Below, piece after piece: positions 1 through 9,073 of a stretch of DNA of 64,000 nucleotides. Source of the DNA: Streptomyces monomycini (GTDB lineage Bacteria > Actinomycetota > Actinomycetes > Streptomycetales > Streptomycetaceae); the NCBI RefSeq assembly GCF_022271435.1, contig NZ_JAFIQY010000038.1, positions 22,309 through 86,308 on the forward strand, in the 5' to 3' direction. The notes below the pieces were generated by a model that was given only the letters and a program-made list of their open reading frames with translations, was not told the DNA's origin and did not search any database. The stretch's first letter is position 1. Every line of letters begins with the position of its first letter. The position numbers and the translations under genes are program-made.

Positions 1-32
1 AGAGACATCGCACGCCCTGAATGGGAGATGAC

Positions 33-1997
33 GTGAGCAACGAAAGCCTGGCCAACCTTCTCAAGGAGGAGCGGCGGTTCGCGCCGCCCGCCGAACTGGC
101 CGCGAACGCCAACGTCACCGCCGAGGCGTACGAACGGGCCGCGGCGGACCGGCTGGGCTTCTGGGCCACCCAGGCCAAGCGCCTGACCTGGGCGACCGAG
201 CCCACCGAGACCCTCGACTGGTCCAACCCCCCGTTCGCCAAGTGGTTCGCCGACGGCAAGCTCAACGTCGCGTACAACTGCGTGGACCGGCATGTCGAGA
301 ACGGCCTCGGCGACCGCGTCGCCCTCCACTTCGAGGGCGAGCCCGGCGACACCCGCTCGATCACCTACGCGCAGCTGCAGCGCGAGGTCTCCCAGGCCGC
401 CAACGCGCTGACCGAGCTGGGTGTCACGGCCGGCGACCGGGTCGCGATCTATCTGCCGATGATCCCCGAGGCCGTCATCGCCATGCTGGCCTGCGCCCGC
501 CTGGGCGCGCCGCACTCGGTCGTCTTCGGCGGCTTCTCCGCCGACGCGCTGGCGACCCGTATCAACGACGCCGACGCCCGCGTGGTGATCACCGCCGACG
601 GCGGCTACCGCCGCGGCAAGCCGTCCGCCCTCAAGCCCGCCGTCGACGAGGCGCTGACCAGGCCCGGCACGGAGAACGTGCGCAGCGTGCTGGTGGTTCG
701 CCGCACCGGCCAGCCGGACGTGGCCTGGACCGAGGGCCGCGACGTGTGGTGGCACGACATCGTCGGGCGGCAGAGCGGGACCCACACCCCGGAGGCGTTC
801 GACGCCGAGCACCCGCTGTTCATCCTCTACACCTCCGGCACCACCGGTAAGCCCAAGGGCATCCTGCACACCACCGGCGGCTACCTCACCCAGGTGGCGT
901 ACACCCACCACGCCGTCTTCGACCTCAAGCCGGAGACCGACGTCTACTGGTGCACCGCCGACGTCGGCTGGGTGACCGGCCACTCCTACATCACCTACGG
1001 ACCGCTGGCCAACGGCGCGACCGAGGTGCTCTACGAGGGCACGCCCGACTCCCCGCACCAGGGCCGCTGGTGGGAGATCGTGCAGAAGTACGGCGTCACG
1101 ATCCTCTACACGGCCCCCACCGCGATCCGCGCCTGCATGAAGTGGGGCGACGACATCCCCGCGAAGTACGACCTGTCCTCGCTGCGGGTCCTCGGTTCGG
1201 TGGGCGAGCCCATCAACCCGGAGGCGTGGATGTGGTACCGCAAGCACATCGGCGCCGACCAGGCCCCCATCGTCGACACCTGGTGGCAGACGGAGACCGG
1301 CGGCATGATGCTCAGCCCGCTGCCCGGTGTCACGGAGACCAAGCCCGGTTCGGCGCAGCGCCCGCTGCCCGGCATCGCGGCCACCGTCGTGGACGACGAG
1401 GCCCGCGAGGTGCCGGACGGGGGCGGCGGCTACCTGGTGCTGACCGAGCCGTGGCCGTCCATGCTCCGGACGATCTGGGGTGACGACCAGCGTTACCTGG
1501 ACACCTACTGGTCGCGGTTCGAGGGCAAGTACTTCGCCGGTGACGGCGCGAAGAAGGACGAGGACGGCGACATCTGGCTGCTCGGCCGGGTGGACGACGT
1601 GATGCTGGTGTCCGGCCACAACATCTCCACCACCGAGGTCGAGTCCGCGCTGGTCTCGCACCCGAAGGTCGCCGAGGCCGCCGTCGTCGGCGCGACCGAC
1701 CCGCAGACCACCCAGTCGATCTGCGCCTTCGTCATCCTGCGCGGCACCGCGGCGGAGGACGAGGGGCTGGTGGAGGAGCTGCGGGCACACGTCGGCAAGC
1801 AGCTGGGCCCGATCGCCAAGCCCAAGCGCGTCCTGCCGGTGGCGGAGCTGCCGAAGACCCGCTCCGGCAAGATCATGCGCCGGCTGCTGCGCGATGTCGC
1901 CGAGAACCGCGACCTGGGCGACGTCTCGACGCTCACGGACTCCGGCGTGATGGACCTGATCCAGGCGAAGCTGCCCGGCGCGGCGAGCGAGGACTGA
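33..1997 (+). CDS. acs: acetate--CoA ligase (acetyl-CoA synthetase)
   Basis: Acetyl-CoA synthetase, activating acetate to acetyl-AMP and then acetyl-CoA in the cytosol. The 654-residue length is normal for the family. Visible motifs are the AMP-binding P-loop YTSGTTGKPKG near residue 265, WWQTETG near 417, and the C-terminal PKTRSGKIMRR, whose Lys613 is the residue that is reversibly acetylated in known Acs enzymes. I chose the GTG at 33 over the ATG at 21 because GGGAG at 23-27 lies 5 nt before it and related proteins start MSNESLANLL. It is monocistronic, with a hairpin downstream. Confidence 0.96.
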   Translation: MSNESLANLLKEERRFAPPAELAANANVTAEAYERAAADRLGFWATQAKRLTWATEPTETLDWSNPPFAKWFADGKLNVAYNCVDRHVENGLGDRVALHFEGEPGDTRSITYAQLQREVSQAANALTELGVTAGDRVAIYLPMIPEAVIAMLACARLGAPHSVVFGGFSADALATRINDADARVVITADGGYRRGKPSALKPAVDEALTRPGTENVRSVLVVRRTGQPDVAWTEGRDVWWHDIVGRQSGTHTPEAFDAEHPLFILYTSGTTGKPKGILHTTGGYLTQVAYTHHAVFDLKPETDVYWCTADVGWVTGHSYITYGPLANGATEVLYEGTPDSPHQGRWWEIVQKYGVTILYTAPTAIRACMKWGDDIPAKYDLSSLRVLGSVGEPINPEAWMWYRKHIGADQAPIVDTWWQTETGGMMLSPLPGVTETKPGSAQRPLPGIAATVVDDEAREVPDGGGGYLVLTEPWPSMLRTIWGDDQRYLDTYWSRFEGKYFAGDGAKKDEDGDIWLLGRVDDVMLVSGHNISTTEVESALVSHPKVAEAAVVGATDPQTTQSICAFVILRGTAAEDEGLVEELRAHVGKQLGPIAKPKRVLPVAELPKTRSGKIMRRLLRDVAENRDLGDVSTLTDSGVMDLIQAKLPGAASED

Positions 1998-2018
1998 CCG
2001 GGCGGCCGCACCCGGCAG

Positions 2019-2036
2019 CACGCGTTCGAACGCGTG
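2019..2036. repeat. 18-bp perfect palindrome downstream of acs
   Basis: CACGCGTTCGAACGCGTG is its own reverse complement over 18 bp. It lies 22 nt after the acs stop and before a more terminator-like hairpin. It could be a protein-binding site or part of the acs 3' end; nothing decides between them. Confidence 0.6.
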
Positions 2037-2063
2037 TGCCGATGCGTGACCGCCACTCCGAGG

Positions 2064-2095
2064 GGCACCCGTCTGCAGGCCGGCCGGGTGCCTTT
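2064..2095 (+). terminator. hairpin terminator of acs
   Basis: GGCACCCG at 2064-2071 pairs with CGGGTGCC at 2085-2092, followed by TTT. Its position after acs and before nhaA fits a transcription terminator of the weak-U-tract kind common in high-GC genomes. Confidence 0.55.
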
Positions 2096-2301
2096 CGCCT
2101 GTTCCGGGCGCCCCGTACCCCTCGCCGGGCGGCCGATCGCACGATTTGCCCGTAAGGTGAAGATCGCCGGAATGTTCCCCTCGCAGCCCGGGTACAGTAG
2201 GGATCGCGTCAAGAACGCGACAAATACCAAAGGTGCGCCGGGAAGTCTGGTCGGCAACTGCAACAGCCGTATCCAGCTGCCGAAACACCGGAGGTCTTCG
2301 C

Positions 2302-3696
2302 GTGAGCGCGCCCCACAACCGCCGATCCATATTCCTCGGGCGGATGTCCCTGCCCGAGCGGAACTTCATCGCGGAAGCCCTGCGCGCCGAGACCGTGGGC
2401 GGCGTCCTGCTGCTCGTCGCCGCCGTCGTGGCCCTCCTCTGGGCCAACATTTTCGGAGACAGCTACGAGTCGGTACGGGGTTTCCACCTCGGCATCGGCT
2501 CCATCGGGCTGGACCTCTCCGTCCAGCACTGGGCCGCCGACGGCCTGCTCGCCGTCTTCTTCTTCGTCGCCGGTATCGAGCTCAAGCGCGAGTTGGTCGC
2601 GGGTGACCTGCGCGAACCCAAGAAGGCCGCGCTCCCGGTGGTCGCCGCGCTGTGCGGCATGGCGATGCCCGCCCTCGTCTACTTCGTGGTCAACACCGCC
2701 GGCGGCGGCTCGATGGACGGCTGGGCGGTGCCGACCGCCACCGACATCGCCTTCGCGCTGGCCGTGCTCGCCGTCATCGGCACGTCCCTGCCGTCCGCGC
2801 TGCGCGCCTTCCTGCTCACCCTCGCCGTCGTCGACGACCTCTTCGCGATCCTGATCATCGCGGTCTTCTTCACCTCGCAGCTCAACTTCCTGGCCCTCGG
2901 CTTCGCCGTCGCCGGCCTCGCCGTCTTCTATCTGCTGCTGCGCAAGGGCGTACGCGGCTGGTACATCTACGTGCCGCTCGCCCTGGTCATCTGGGGCCTG
3001 ATGTACAACAGCGGCATCCACGCCACCATCGCGGGCGTCGCCATGGGCCTGATGCTGCGCTGCCACCGCCGCGACGGTGAGGAGCAGTCCCCCGGCGAGC
3101 ACATCGAGCACCTGGTGCGGCCCGCCTCGGCCGGGCTCGCGGTGCCGCTCTTCGCCCTCTTCTCGGCGGGCGTGTCGATCTCCGGCAGCGCGCTGCACGA
3201 CGTGTTCACCAAGCCGGAGACGCTCGGCGTCGTGCTCGGCCTGGTCGTCGGCAAGGCCCTCGGCATCTTCGGCGGCACGTGGTGCGCGGCCCGCTTCACC
3301 AAGGCGGAGCTGAACCCCGACCTGAAATGGCCGGACCTCTTCGCCGTCGCCTCGCTGGCCGGCATCGGCTTCACGGTCTCGCTGCTCATCGGCGAGCTGG
3401 CCTTCACCGACGACCCGCTGCTGACCGACGAGATCAAGGCCGCCGTGCTGACGGGCTCGCTGATCGCCGCGGTGCTGTCCGGAATCCTGCTGAAGATACG
3501 TAACGGCAAGTACAAGAAGCTGTGCGAGGACGAGGACCGCGACGAGGACCAGGACGGCGTCCCGGACGTGTACGAACAGGGCAACCCGGAGTACCACCTG
3601 CGGATGGCGAAACTCCTCGAAGCCAAGGCCGCGGAACACCGCCGCCTTGCCGAAGTGGCCTCCGGCGCGAACGCCGGGGACGATGGTCCGGCATGA
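2302..3696 (+). CDS. nhaA: Na+/H+ antiporter NhaA with C-terminal EF-loop-like motif
   Basis: Inner-membrane sodium/proton antiporter of the NhaA family (464 aa). The essential aspartate pair is visible as AVVDDLFAI (Asp178-Asp179), and TATDIAF upstream matches the other conserved Asp helix. The GTG at 2302 is chosen because GGAGG at 2290-2294 sits 7 nt before it; the longer in-frame reading from 2233 runs through this ribosome site. After the last membrane helix there is an unusual acidic tail, residues 405-464. Within it D414-x-D-x-D-G-x-x-D-x-x-E425 has the spacing of an EF-hand or thrombospondin-type calcium loop. A holin-like gene and a hydrolase follow on the same strand. Confidence 0.95.
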   Translation: MSAPHNRRSIFLGRMSLPERNFIAEALRAETVGGVLLLVAAVVALLWANIFGDSYESVRGFHLGIGSIGLDLSVQHWAADGLLAVFFFVAGIELKRELVAGDLREPKKAALPVVAALCGMAMPALVYFVVNTAGGGSMDGWAVPTATDIAFALAVLAVIGTSLPSALRAFLLTLAVVDDLFAILIIAVFFTSQLNFLALGFAVAGLAVFYLLLRKGVRGWYIYVPLALVIWGLMYNSGIHATIAGVAMGLMLRCHRRDGEEQSPGEHIEHLVRPASAGLAVPLFALFSAGVSISGSALHDVFTKPETLGVVLGLVVGKALGIFGGTWCAARFTKAELNPDLKWPDLFAVASLAGIGFTVSLLIGELAFTDDPLLTDEIKAAVLTGSLIAAVLSGILLKIRNGKYKKLCEDEDRDEDQDGVPDVYEQGNPEYHLRMAKLLEAKAAEHRRLAEVASGANAGDDGPA

Positions 3697-3740
3697 TCTG
3701 AGAGGCTTTGCATCCGGGAGAAGACAAGAGGGAGACGTCG

Positions 3741-4199
3741 ATGAGCACAGCCGACGACGGCGCGGACCGCAGCCTCGGGCAGCTGGTGGCCACGGCCACC
3801 GCCGAGATGTCCGCACTGGTGCACGACGAAATCGCACTGGCCAAGGCCGAGCTGCGACAGGACGCCAAGCGGGCCGGCATCGGCAGCGCCGCGTTCCTGG
3901 TGGCCGGCGCGCTGGCGCTGTTCGCGCTGCCGGTCCTGAGCTTCGCCGCGGCGTACGGCATCCACAACCTCGGCCTCGGCCTCGCCTGGTCCTTCCTGAT
4001 CGTGGGCGGCGCCTTCCTGATCGTCGCCCTGCTGCTGGTCCTGATGGCGATCAGCAAGCTCAAGAAGATCAAGAAGCCGGAGAAGACCATCAGTTCGGCC
4101 AAGGAGACGGCGGCCGTACTGGGGAACGTCAAGCCGCATCCGCGCGCGGTGCCCGAGGACCACCCGGTCCTGGAGTCTGTGACACGCTCCTCCGTATGA
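3741..4199 (+). CDS. phage holin superfamily III (DUF1469) membrane protein
   Basis: A 152-aa protein with two adjacent hydrophobic segments (about residues 50-75 and 80-105) preceded by an amphipathic helix of the pattern LVxxATAEMSALVHDEIALAKAEL. This is typical of the actinobacterial holin-X/DUF1469 family. Such proteins are chromosomal and not evidence of prophage; their role is unknown. Start: ATG at 3741 with GAGGGAG 6 nt upstream. It sits 44 nt after nhaA and its stop overlaps the next gene's ATG (ATGA), so the three genes probably form an operon. Confidence 0.88.
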   Translation: MSTADDGADRSLGQLVATATAEMSALVHDEIALAKAELRQDAKRAGIGSAAFLVAGALALFALPVLSFAAAYGIHNLGLGLAWSFLIVGGAFLIVALLLVLMAISKLKKIKKPEKTISSAKETAAVLGNVKPHPRAVPEDHPVLESVTRSSV

Positions 4200-5122
4200 C
4201 GGCTACCGACAGTTCCGACTCGGTCGTCCGTCCCGAGGGGCCCTGGACCCACCGGGACGTGGCGGCCAACGGTGCGCGTTTCCACATCACCGAGATGGGT
4301 GACGGCCCGCTGGTGCTGTTGCTGCACGGCTTCCCGCAGTTCTGGTGGACCTGGCGCCACCAGCTCCCGGCGCTCGCCGGAGCGGGTTTCCGTGCGGTGG
4401 CGATGGACCTGCGGGGCGTGGGCGGCAGCGACCGCACGCCCCGCGGCTACGATCCGGCCAACCTGGCCCTGGACATCACCGGGGTCGTACGGTCCCTCGG
4501 CGAGCCGGACGCCGCGATCGTCGGACACGACCTCGGCGGCTACCTGGCGTGGACCGCGGCCGTGATGCGGCCGAAGCTGGTACGGCGGCTGGCGGTGTCC
4601 TCGATGCCGCACCCGCGGCGCTGGCGCGCGGCCATGCTGGCCGACTTCAAGCAGAGCCGGCAGAGCTCCTACGTATGGAACTTCCAGCGGCCGTGGCTGC
4701 CCGAACGCAAGCTGATGGCCGACGACGCCGCCCTGGTGGGCCGCCTGATCCGGGACTGGTCCGGGCCGCGGCTGCCCGAGGACGAGGACGTCGAGGTCTA
4801 CCGGCGGGCGATGAGCATCCCCTCGACGGCGCACTGCGCGATCGAGCCGTACCGCTGGATGGTCCGGTCGATGGCCCGGCCGGACGGCATCCAGTTCAAC
4901 CGCCGCATGAAGTGGCCCGTACGGGTGCCGACGCTGCATCTGCACGGCTCGCTCGACCCCGTGATGCGCACCCGCAGCGCGGCCGGGTCCGGCGAGTACG
5001 TCGAGGCCCCGTACCGCTGGCGGCTCTTCGACGGGCTCGGGCACTTCCCGCACGAGGAGGACCCGGTGGCGTTCTCCACCGAGCTGATCAACTGGCTGAA
5101 GGACCCGGAGCCGGACCGGTAG
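4196..5122 (+). CDS. alpha/beta hydrolase, epoxide-hydrolase-like
   Basis: A 308-aa alpha/beta-hydrolase fold enzyme. The oxyanion motif HGFPQFWW, an aspartate nucleophile in VGHDLGGY, an acid in HGSLDP and a base His in GLGHFPHEE are all visible. An Asp nucleophile rather than Ser points to the epoxide hydrolase/haloalkane dehalogenase branch. The natural substrate cannot be told. The ATG at 4196 overlaps the stop of the holin-like gene by 4 nt, implying translational coupling. Confidence 0.9.
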   Translation: MTATDSSDSVVRPEGPWTHRDVAANGARFHITEMGDGPLVLLLHGFPQFWWTWRHQLPALAGAGFRAVAMDLRGVGGSDRTPRGYDPANLALDITGVVRSLGEPDAAIVGHDLGGYLAWTAAVMRPKLVRRLAVSSMPHPRRWRAAMLADFKQSRQSSYVWNFQRPWLPERKLMADDAALVGRLIRDWSGPRLPEDEDVEVYRRAMSIPSTAHCAIEPYRWMVRSMARPDGIQFNRRMKWPVRVPTLHLHGSLDPVMRTRSAAGSGEYVEAPYRWRLFDGLGHFPHEEDPVAFSTELINWLKDPEPDR

Positions 5123-5299
5123 GACCGGCCGCCACGGGCAGCCGGGAGCCGGTTACGGGTGCGGCGCGCGGGTCCCGTGGGGCGACACGCCGCATCGATC
5201 CGAACGCGCGTATGACGAACAGCCAATTGCCGCCCGCATAGGCCAATTGACGGGGCGCCGGGCGGTTACGGAGCCCGGGGCCCGGGCAGAGTCGTGGGT

Positions 5300-5497
5300 A
5301 TGGGCTGGACGCACGACTACCGTGACGTGGCACGCAACCGCCGCAGCAACGCCGCTGCCGTGGGCACTCAGGAGAGGGGAACCTCGGACCTTGTGTCCGG
5401 TGAGTCCCCCGGCTTCGACCACCCGCTGGGCATTCCGCGCATCCTGCGCCGCCGGGCGCGCTGGATGACCGCGCGGCTCAAGCATCCACGGACCTGA
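5300..5497 (+). CDS. small conserved-looking hypothetical protein
   Basis: A 65-aa basic protein beginning MGWTHDYRDVARNRRSN with a C-terminal RRRARWMTARLKHP stretch. No domain is recognised. It lies between the convergent hydrolase and marP genes. The GTG at 5294 is an alternative start. Support is only moderate: the frame is open and flanked by stops, but there is no strong ribosome site. Confidence 0.4.
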   Translation: MGWTHDYRDVARNRRSNAAAVGTQERGTSDLVSGESPGFDHPLGIPRILRRRARWMTARLKHPRT

Positions 5498-5567
5498 CCC
5501 CCGCCGGAGCCCCGGGCCGGGGGCGGTGTCCGCCTCCCCGCCCGGGCCGGACCGGCTCGGCGTCCCG

Positions 5568-6776
5568 TCACATCGCGCATCCCTGGCTGTCGACCGCCCG
5601 CTCGGCGGTACGCCCCTTGGTGATGTCCTCGCGGATCTCGTCGGCGGTCAGCGCGTAGCCGGTGTGGGCGTCGTCCAGGGACTTGGCGAACACCACTCCG
5701 TACACCTCGCCGTTCGGTGTGAGCAGCGGGCCGCCGGAGTTGCCCTGCCGGACCGTGGCGTACAGCGAGTACACGTCACGGCCGACCGTGCCGCGGTGGT
5801 AGATGTCCGGGCCGTTGGCCTGGATGCGGCTGCGGATACGGGCCGCGCGGACGTCGTAGCCGCCGTTCTCCGGGAAGCCGGCGACGATGGCGCCCTTGCC
5901 GGTGCTCGCGTCGTCCGCGGCGAAGCGCAGCGCGGGCGCGGGCAGCGACGGCACGTCGAGCACCGCGATGTCGCGCTCCCAGTCGTACAGGACGACCTTC
6001 GCGTCGTACGTACGGCCCTCGCCGCCTATCTGGACGGTCGGCTCCTTGACGCCGCCCACCACGTGCGCGTTGGTCATGACCCGGTGCGGCGCGAAGACGA
6101 AGCCGCTGCCTTCGAGGACCTTGCCGCAGCTGGGGGCCGTACCGACGACCTTGACGATGCTCCTGCGCGCCTGGGCCGCCACCGGGCTGCTGGCCAGCTT
6201 GGGGTCCGGGGCCGGCACCGCGCGGATCGGCTCGTTCGAAAACGGTGTGAAGACCTGCGGGAAGCCGTTCTGTTTGAGGACCGACTGGAAGTCCTCGAAC
6301 CAGTTGTTCGCCCCTTCGGGCATCACCTGGGTGACGCCGAGCAGCACCTTGGAGCTGCGGACCTCCTTGCCGACCGTCGGTATCGAGGTCCGGGCCAGCA
6401 TGGAACCGAGGAGCCAGGCGACCAGCAGCATCGCCAGGACGTTGACCAGCGCGCCACCGGTGGCGTCCAGGGCGCGCGCCGGTGACCAGGTGATGTACCT
6501 GCGGAGTTTGTTGCCCAGGTGGGTGGTGACGGCCTGCCCGATCGAGGCGCACACCACCACGACGGCCACCGCCGCGATCACCGCGAAGGTGCCCGGTGAG
6601 GCGTCGTCGGTGACCCGGTTCCAGATCACGGGCAGCACGTAGACCGCGACCAGGCCGCCCCCGAGGAAGCCGGTCACGGACAGGATGCCGACGACGAAGC
6701 CTTGGCGGTAGCCGACGACGGCGAACCACACGGCCGCGAGCAGCAACACGATGTCCAGCACGTTCACGCCCGCCAC
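5568..6776 (-). CDS. marP: MarP-type membrane-anchored periplasmic serine protease
   Basis: A 402-aa protein with an N-terminal CvpA-like module of four membrane helices (residues 1-125), then a trypsin-fold protease domain. The catalytic triad is visible as His238 in TNAHVV, Asp269 in RDIAVLD and Ser347 in RQGNSGGP. Cys217 and Cys400 match the pair that forms a disulfide in mycobacterial MarP, where the enzyme is needed for acid and oxidative resistance. The GTG at 6776 lies 4 nt after the stop of the upstream nudL gene, so the two are coupled. Confidence 0.92.
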   Translation of the reverse strand: MAGVNVLDIVLLLAAVWFAVVGYRQGFVVGILSVTGFLGGGLVAVYVLPVIWNRVTDDASPGTFAVIAAVAVVVVCASIGQAVTTHLGNKLRRYITWSPARALDATGGALVNVLAMLLVAWLLGSMLARTSIPTVGKEVRSSKVLLGVTQVMPEGANNWFEDFQSVLKQNGFPQVFTPFSNEPIRAVPAPDPKLASSPVAAQARRSIVKVVGTAPSCGKVLEGSGFVFAPHRVMTNAHVVGGVKEPTVQIGGEGRTYDAKVVLYDWERDIAVLDVPSLPAPALRFAADDASTGKGAIVAGFPENGGYDVRAARIRSRIQANGPDIYHRGTVGRDVYSLYATVRQGNSGGPLLTPNGEVYGVVFAKSLDDAHTGYALTADEIREDITKGRTAERAVDSQGCAM

Positions 6777-6780
6777 CGTC

Positions 6781-7494
6781 TCACGCGCGCCGGTCGAGCG
6801 GGACCTGCTTCGTACGGTCCCACGGCCGCTCCCACCCCGCGTAGTGCAGAATCCGGTCGATCACCCCGGCCGTGAAACCCCAGACCAGCGCGTCCTCGAC
6901 GAGGAAGGCAGGGCCCACGTGGCCGCTGGGGTGGCGGGCCGTCACCCGGTGCGCGGGGTCCGTGAGATCCGCCACGGGAACCGTGAAGACCCGGGCGGTC
7001 TCCGCCTCGTCCACCGGCCCCACCGGGCTCGGCTCGCGCCACCAGCCCAGGACGGGCGTGACGACGAAGCCGCTCACGGGGATGTACAGCCGCGGCAGCA
7101 CGCCGAAGACCTGGACACCGGACGGGTCCAGTCCGGTCTCCTCCCACGCCTCGCGCAGCGCGGCGCGCACCGGACCCTCCCCCTCCGGATCGCCGTCCTC
7201 CGGGTCGAGGGCGCCGCCGGGGAACGAGGGCTGGCCGGCGTGCGAGCGCAGGGTGCCCGCGCGCTCCATGAGCAGCAGCTCGGGGCCGCGGTCGCCGTGC
7301 CCGAAGAGGACCAGGACGGCGGACTGCCGGCCGCCGCTCTTGGGCGGCAGGAATCTGCTGAGCTGGTGGGGTTCGATCGTGGCGGCGGCACGCGAGACCG
7401 GCGCCAGCCACTCCGGCAGGCCGTCGGAGCTGACGTCCGCCCCGTACGTCCCGTACGCCGCTGTCTTCCCGTACTGCTCCCGTGCGCTCGTCAT
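6781..7494 (-). CDS. nudL: CoA pyrophosphatase of the NUDIX family
   Basis: A 237-aa NUDIX hydrolase. The NudL-type signature LLLMERAGTLRSHAGQ followed by SFPGG precedes the Nudix box, which ends LREAWEETGL. The spacing inside the box (14 rather than 7 residues before RE) is wider than the generic motif. The family hydrolyses CoA and its derivatives to phosphopantetheine and 3',5'-ADP. The ATG is at 7494, and marP follows 4 nt after the stop. Confidence 0.9.
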   Translation of the reverse strand: MTSAREQYGKTAAYGTYGADVSSDGLPEWLAPVSRAAATIEPHQLSRFLPPKSGGRQSAVLVLFGHGDRGPELLLMERAGTLRSHAGQPSFPGGALDPEDGDPEGEGPVRAALREAWEETGLDPSGVQVFGVLPRLYIPVSGFVVTPVLGWWREPSPVGPVDEAETARVFTVPVADLTDPAHRVTARHPSGHVGPAFLVEDALVWGFTAGVIDRILHYAGWERPWDRTKQVPLDRRA

Positions 7495-7706
7495 ACGCGC
7501 CCCCTCAGGCCCTTGGATCGGTGGGATCGATGGTCATGCGGCCGTGGCCGGTTCTCTTGGGGGTGAGTGCGGCAGCGGCCGGTCCGGTTCCCCTTCGGGA
7601 TGTGACGCTTCCGTCCCGCGCGGGGCGGCACGGACCGCACGGGCCGAGCGGGGGCCGGAAGGCCGGCGCCGGGCGCGAGGGGGCCGGGACCGGGCGCGGG
7701 CGGCGC

Positions 7707-8891
7707 TCAACGGCCCGCCAGCGGCGGCGCGGGCTGTCCCGGGTAGTCGGCCGGGGGCCGCAGCCGCTGGCCCGGCTGACCGCCCATCTCGTACTTGAGC
7801 AGCTTCTTCGCCTTCTCCGGGTCCAGCTCGCCCTCGCCGTACGACGGGCAGTCGTGCGCGATGGGGCAGGCGCCGCAGGCGGGCTTGCGGGAGTGGCAGA
7901 CACGGCGGCCGTGGAAGACGACGCGGTGCGAGAGCATCGTCCACTCGCTCTTGGGGAAGATCTCGGCGATCTCCGCCTCGACCTTCTCCGGATCCTGCTG
8001 CTCGGTCCAGCGGAAGCGCCGGACCAGCCGGCCGAAGTGGGTGTCGACCGTGATGCCCGGCACGCCGAAGGCGTTGCCCAGCACGACGTTGGCGGTCTTG
8101 CGGCCGACGCCCGGCAGCGTCACCAGGTCCTCCAGACGGCCGGGCACCTCACCGTCGAAACGGTCCCGTAGCGCCGTCGAGAGGCCCAGCAGGGACTTCG
8201 CCTTGGCACGGAAGAAGCCGGTGGGCCGGATCAGCTCCTCCAGCCGCTCCGGGTCGGCGGCCGCCATGTCCTCCGGGGTGGGGTAGGCGGCGAACAGGGC
8301 CGGGGTGGTCTGGTTGACCCGCAGGTCGGTGGTCTGCGCGGACAGCACCGTGGCGCAGAGCAGCTCGAAGGAGTTACGGAAATCCAGCTCGGGGTGGGCG
8401 TACGGATACACCTCGGCCAGCTCGCGGTTCATCCGGCGGGCACGGCGCACCATGGCGGTGCGGGACTCGTCCTTGAAGGCGGGGGCGGGGGCGGCTTTGA
8501 CGGGAGCGGCCTTGGCGGGAGCCTTGGAGGGCGCCTTCTTGGCGGCGGTCGTCTTCTTCGCGGCGGCCGTCTTGGCGGGGGCCTTCGCGGCGGCGGTCTT
8601 CTTGGCCGCGGTCTTCTCGGCCGCGGTCTTCTTCGCCGCGACGGACCTCTTCGCGGCGGTCTTCGCAGTGGTCTTCGCGGTGGTCTTCGCCGCAGTGGTC
8701 TTCTTCGCGGCAGAGGTCCCGGTTGCGGCCGTGGCGGCGGACTTCTTCCGTGTCGCCGCCTTGCGTACCTTTTCCCCGGATTTCACCGCTTTCGCGGCTT
8801 CGGCAGGCGCCTGTTCGCCCACAGCGGAATCACGGCCCGCGCTCACTCGCTCAGCCCCCTTGTCCTGTGCTCTCACCGGCGTATTGGACAC
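7707..8891 (-). CDS. nth: endonuclease III with histone H1-like Lys/Ala tail
   Basis: DNA glycosylase/AP lyase of base-excision repair. The core, residues about 141-375, has the helix-hairpin-helix LPGVGRKTAN with catalytic Lys265, Asp283 in VDTHFGR, and a 4Fe-4S ligand set Cys332-x6-Cys339-x2-Cys342-x5-Cys348. Ahead of it is a tail of about 110 residues made of KTTAK/AAKKTA-type repeats, like the C-terminus of histone H1. E. coli Nth is 211 aa, so nearly half of this 394-aa product is extra. The start is a GTG at 8891; a downstream GTG would shorten only the region before the basic tail. Divergent from crp. Confidence 0.92.
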   Translation of the reverse strand: MSNTPVRAQDKGAERVSAGRDSAVGEQAPAEAAKAVKSGEKVRKAATRKKSAATAATGTSAAKKTTAAKTTAKTTAKTAAKRSVAAKKTAAEKTAAKKTAAAKAPAKTAAAKKTTAAKKAPSKAPAKAAPVKAAPAPAFKDESRTAMVRRARRMNRELAEVYPYAHPELDFRNSFELLCATVLSAQTTDLRVNQTTPALFAAYPTPEDMAAADPERLEELIRPTGFFRAKAKSLLGLSTALRDRFDGEVPGRLEDLVTLPGVGRKTANVVLGNAFGVPGITVDTHFGRLVRRFRWTEQQDPEKVEAEIAEIFPKSEWTMLSHRVVFHGRRVCHSRKPACGACPIAHDCPSYGEGELDPEKAKKLLKYEMGGQPGQRLRPPADYPGQPAPPLAGR

Positions 8892-8999
8892 TCGGCCAGA
8901 CTAAGGCCACCCACTGACATCCGGTCCGATCACCAGTACCCGTGGGTCCAATCGGCCCCCTGCCGTATGGCTTGCGCCACGGGTCCGGCATCCTTGTGA

Positions 9000-9030
9000 T
9001 TGATCGCACTGTTTTGCATTCCGGCATGAT
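9000..9030 (+). promoter_or_regulatory. candidate crp promoter
   Basis: TTGATC at 9000-9005 and CATGAT at 9025-9030 are separated by 19 nt and lie 44 nt before the crp start. A short inverted repeat GGGACC-AA-GGTCCC at 9032-9045 falls in the predicted leader. The spacing is on the long side, so this is a suggestion only. Confidence 0.35.
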
Positions 9031-9073
9031 GGGGACCAAGGTCCCTTTGAGCATGTCGACAAGGAGAGATCTC

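Noticed and set aside
2209..3837. Long minus-strand frames opposite nhaA
   Set aside because: nhaA has clear antiporter motifs and a ribosome site; the antisense product is low-complexity Glu/Asp/Gly.
3741..4199. Prophage holin
   Set aside because: DUF1469 holin-like proteins are ordinary chromosomal genes in actinobacteria and no phage genes surround it.
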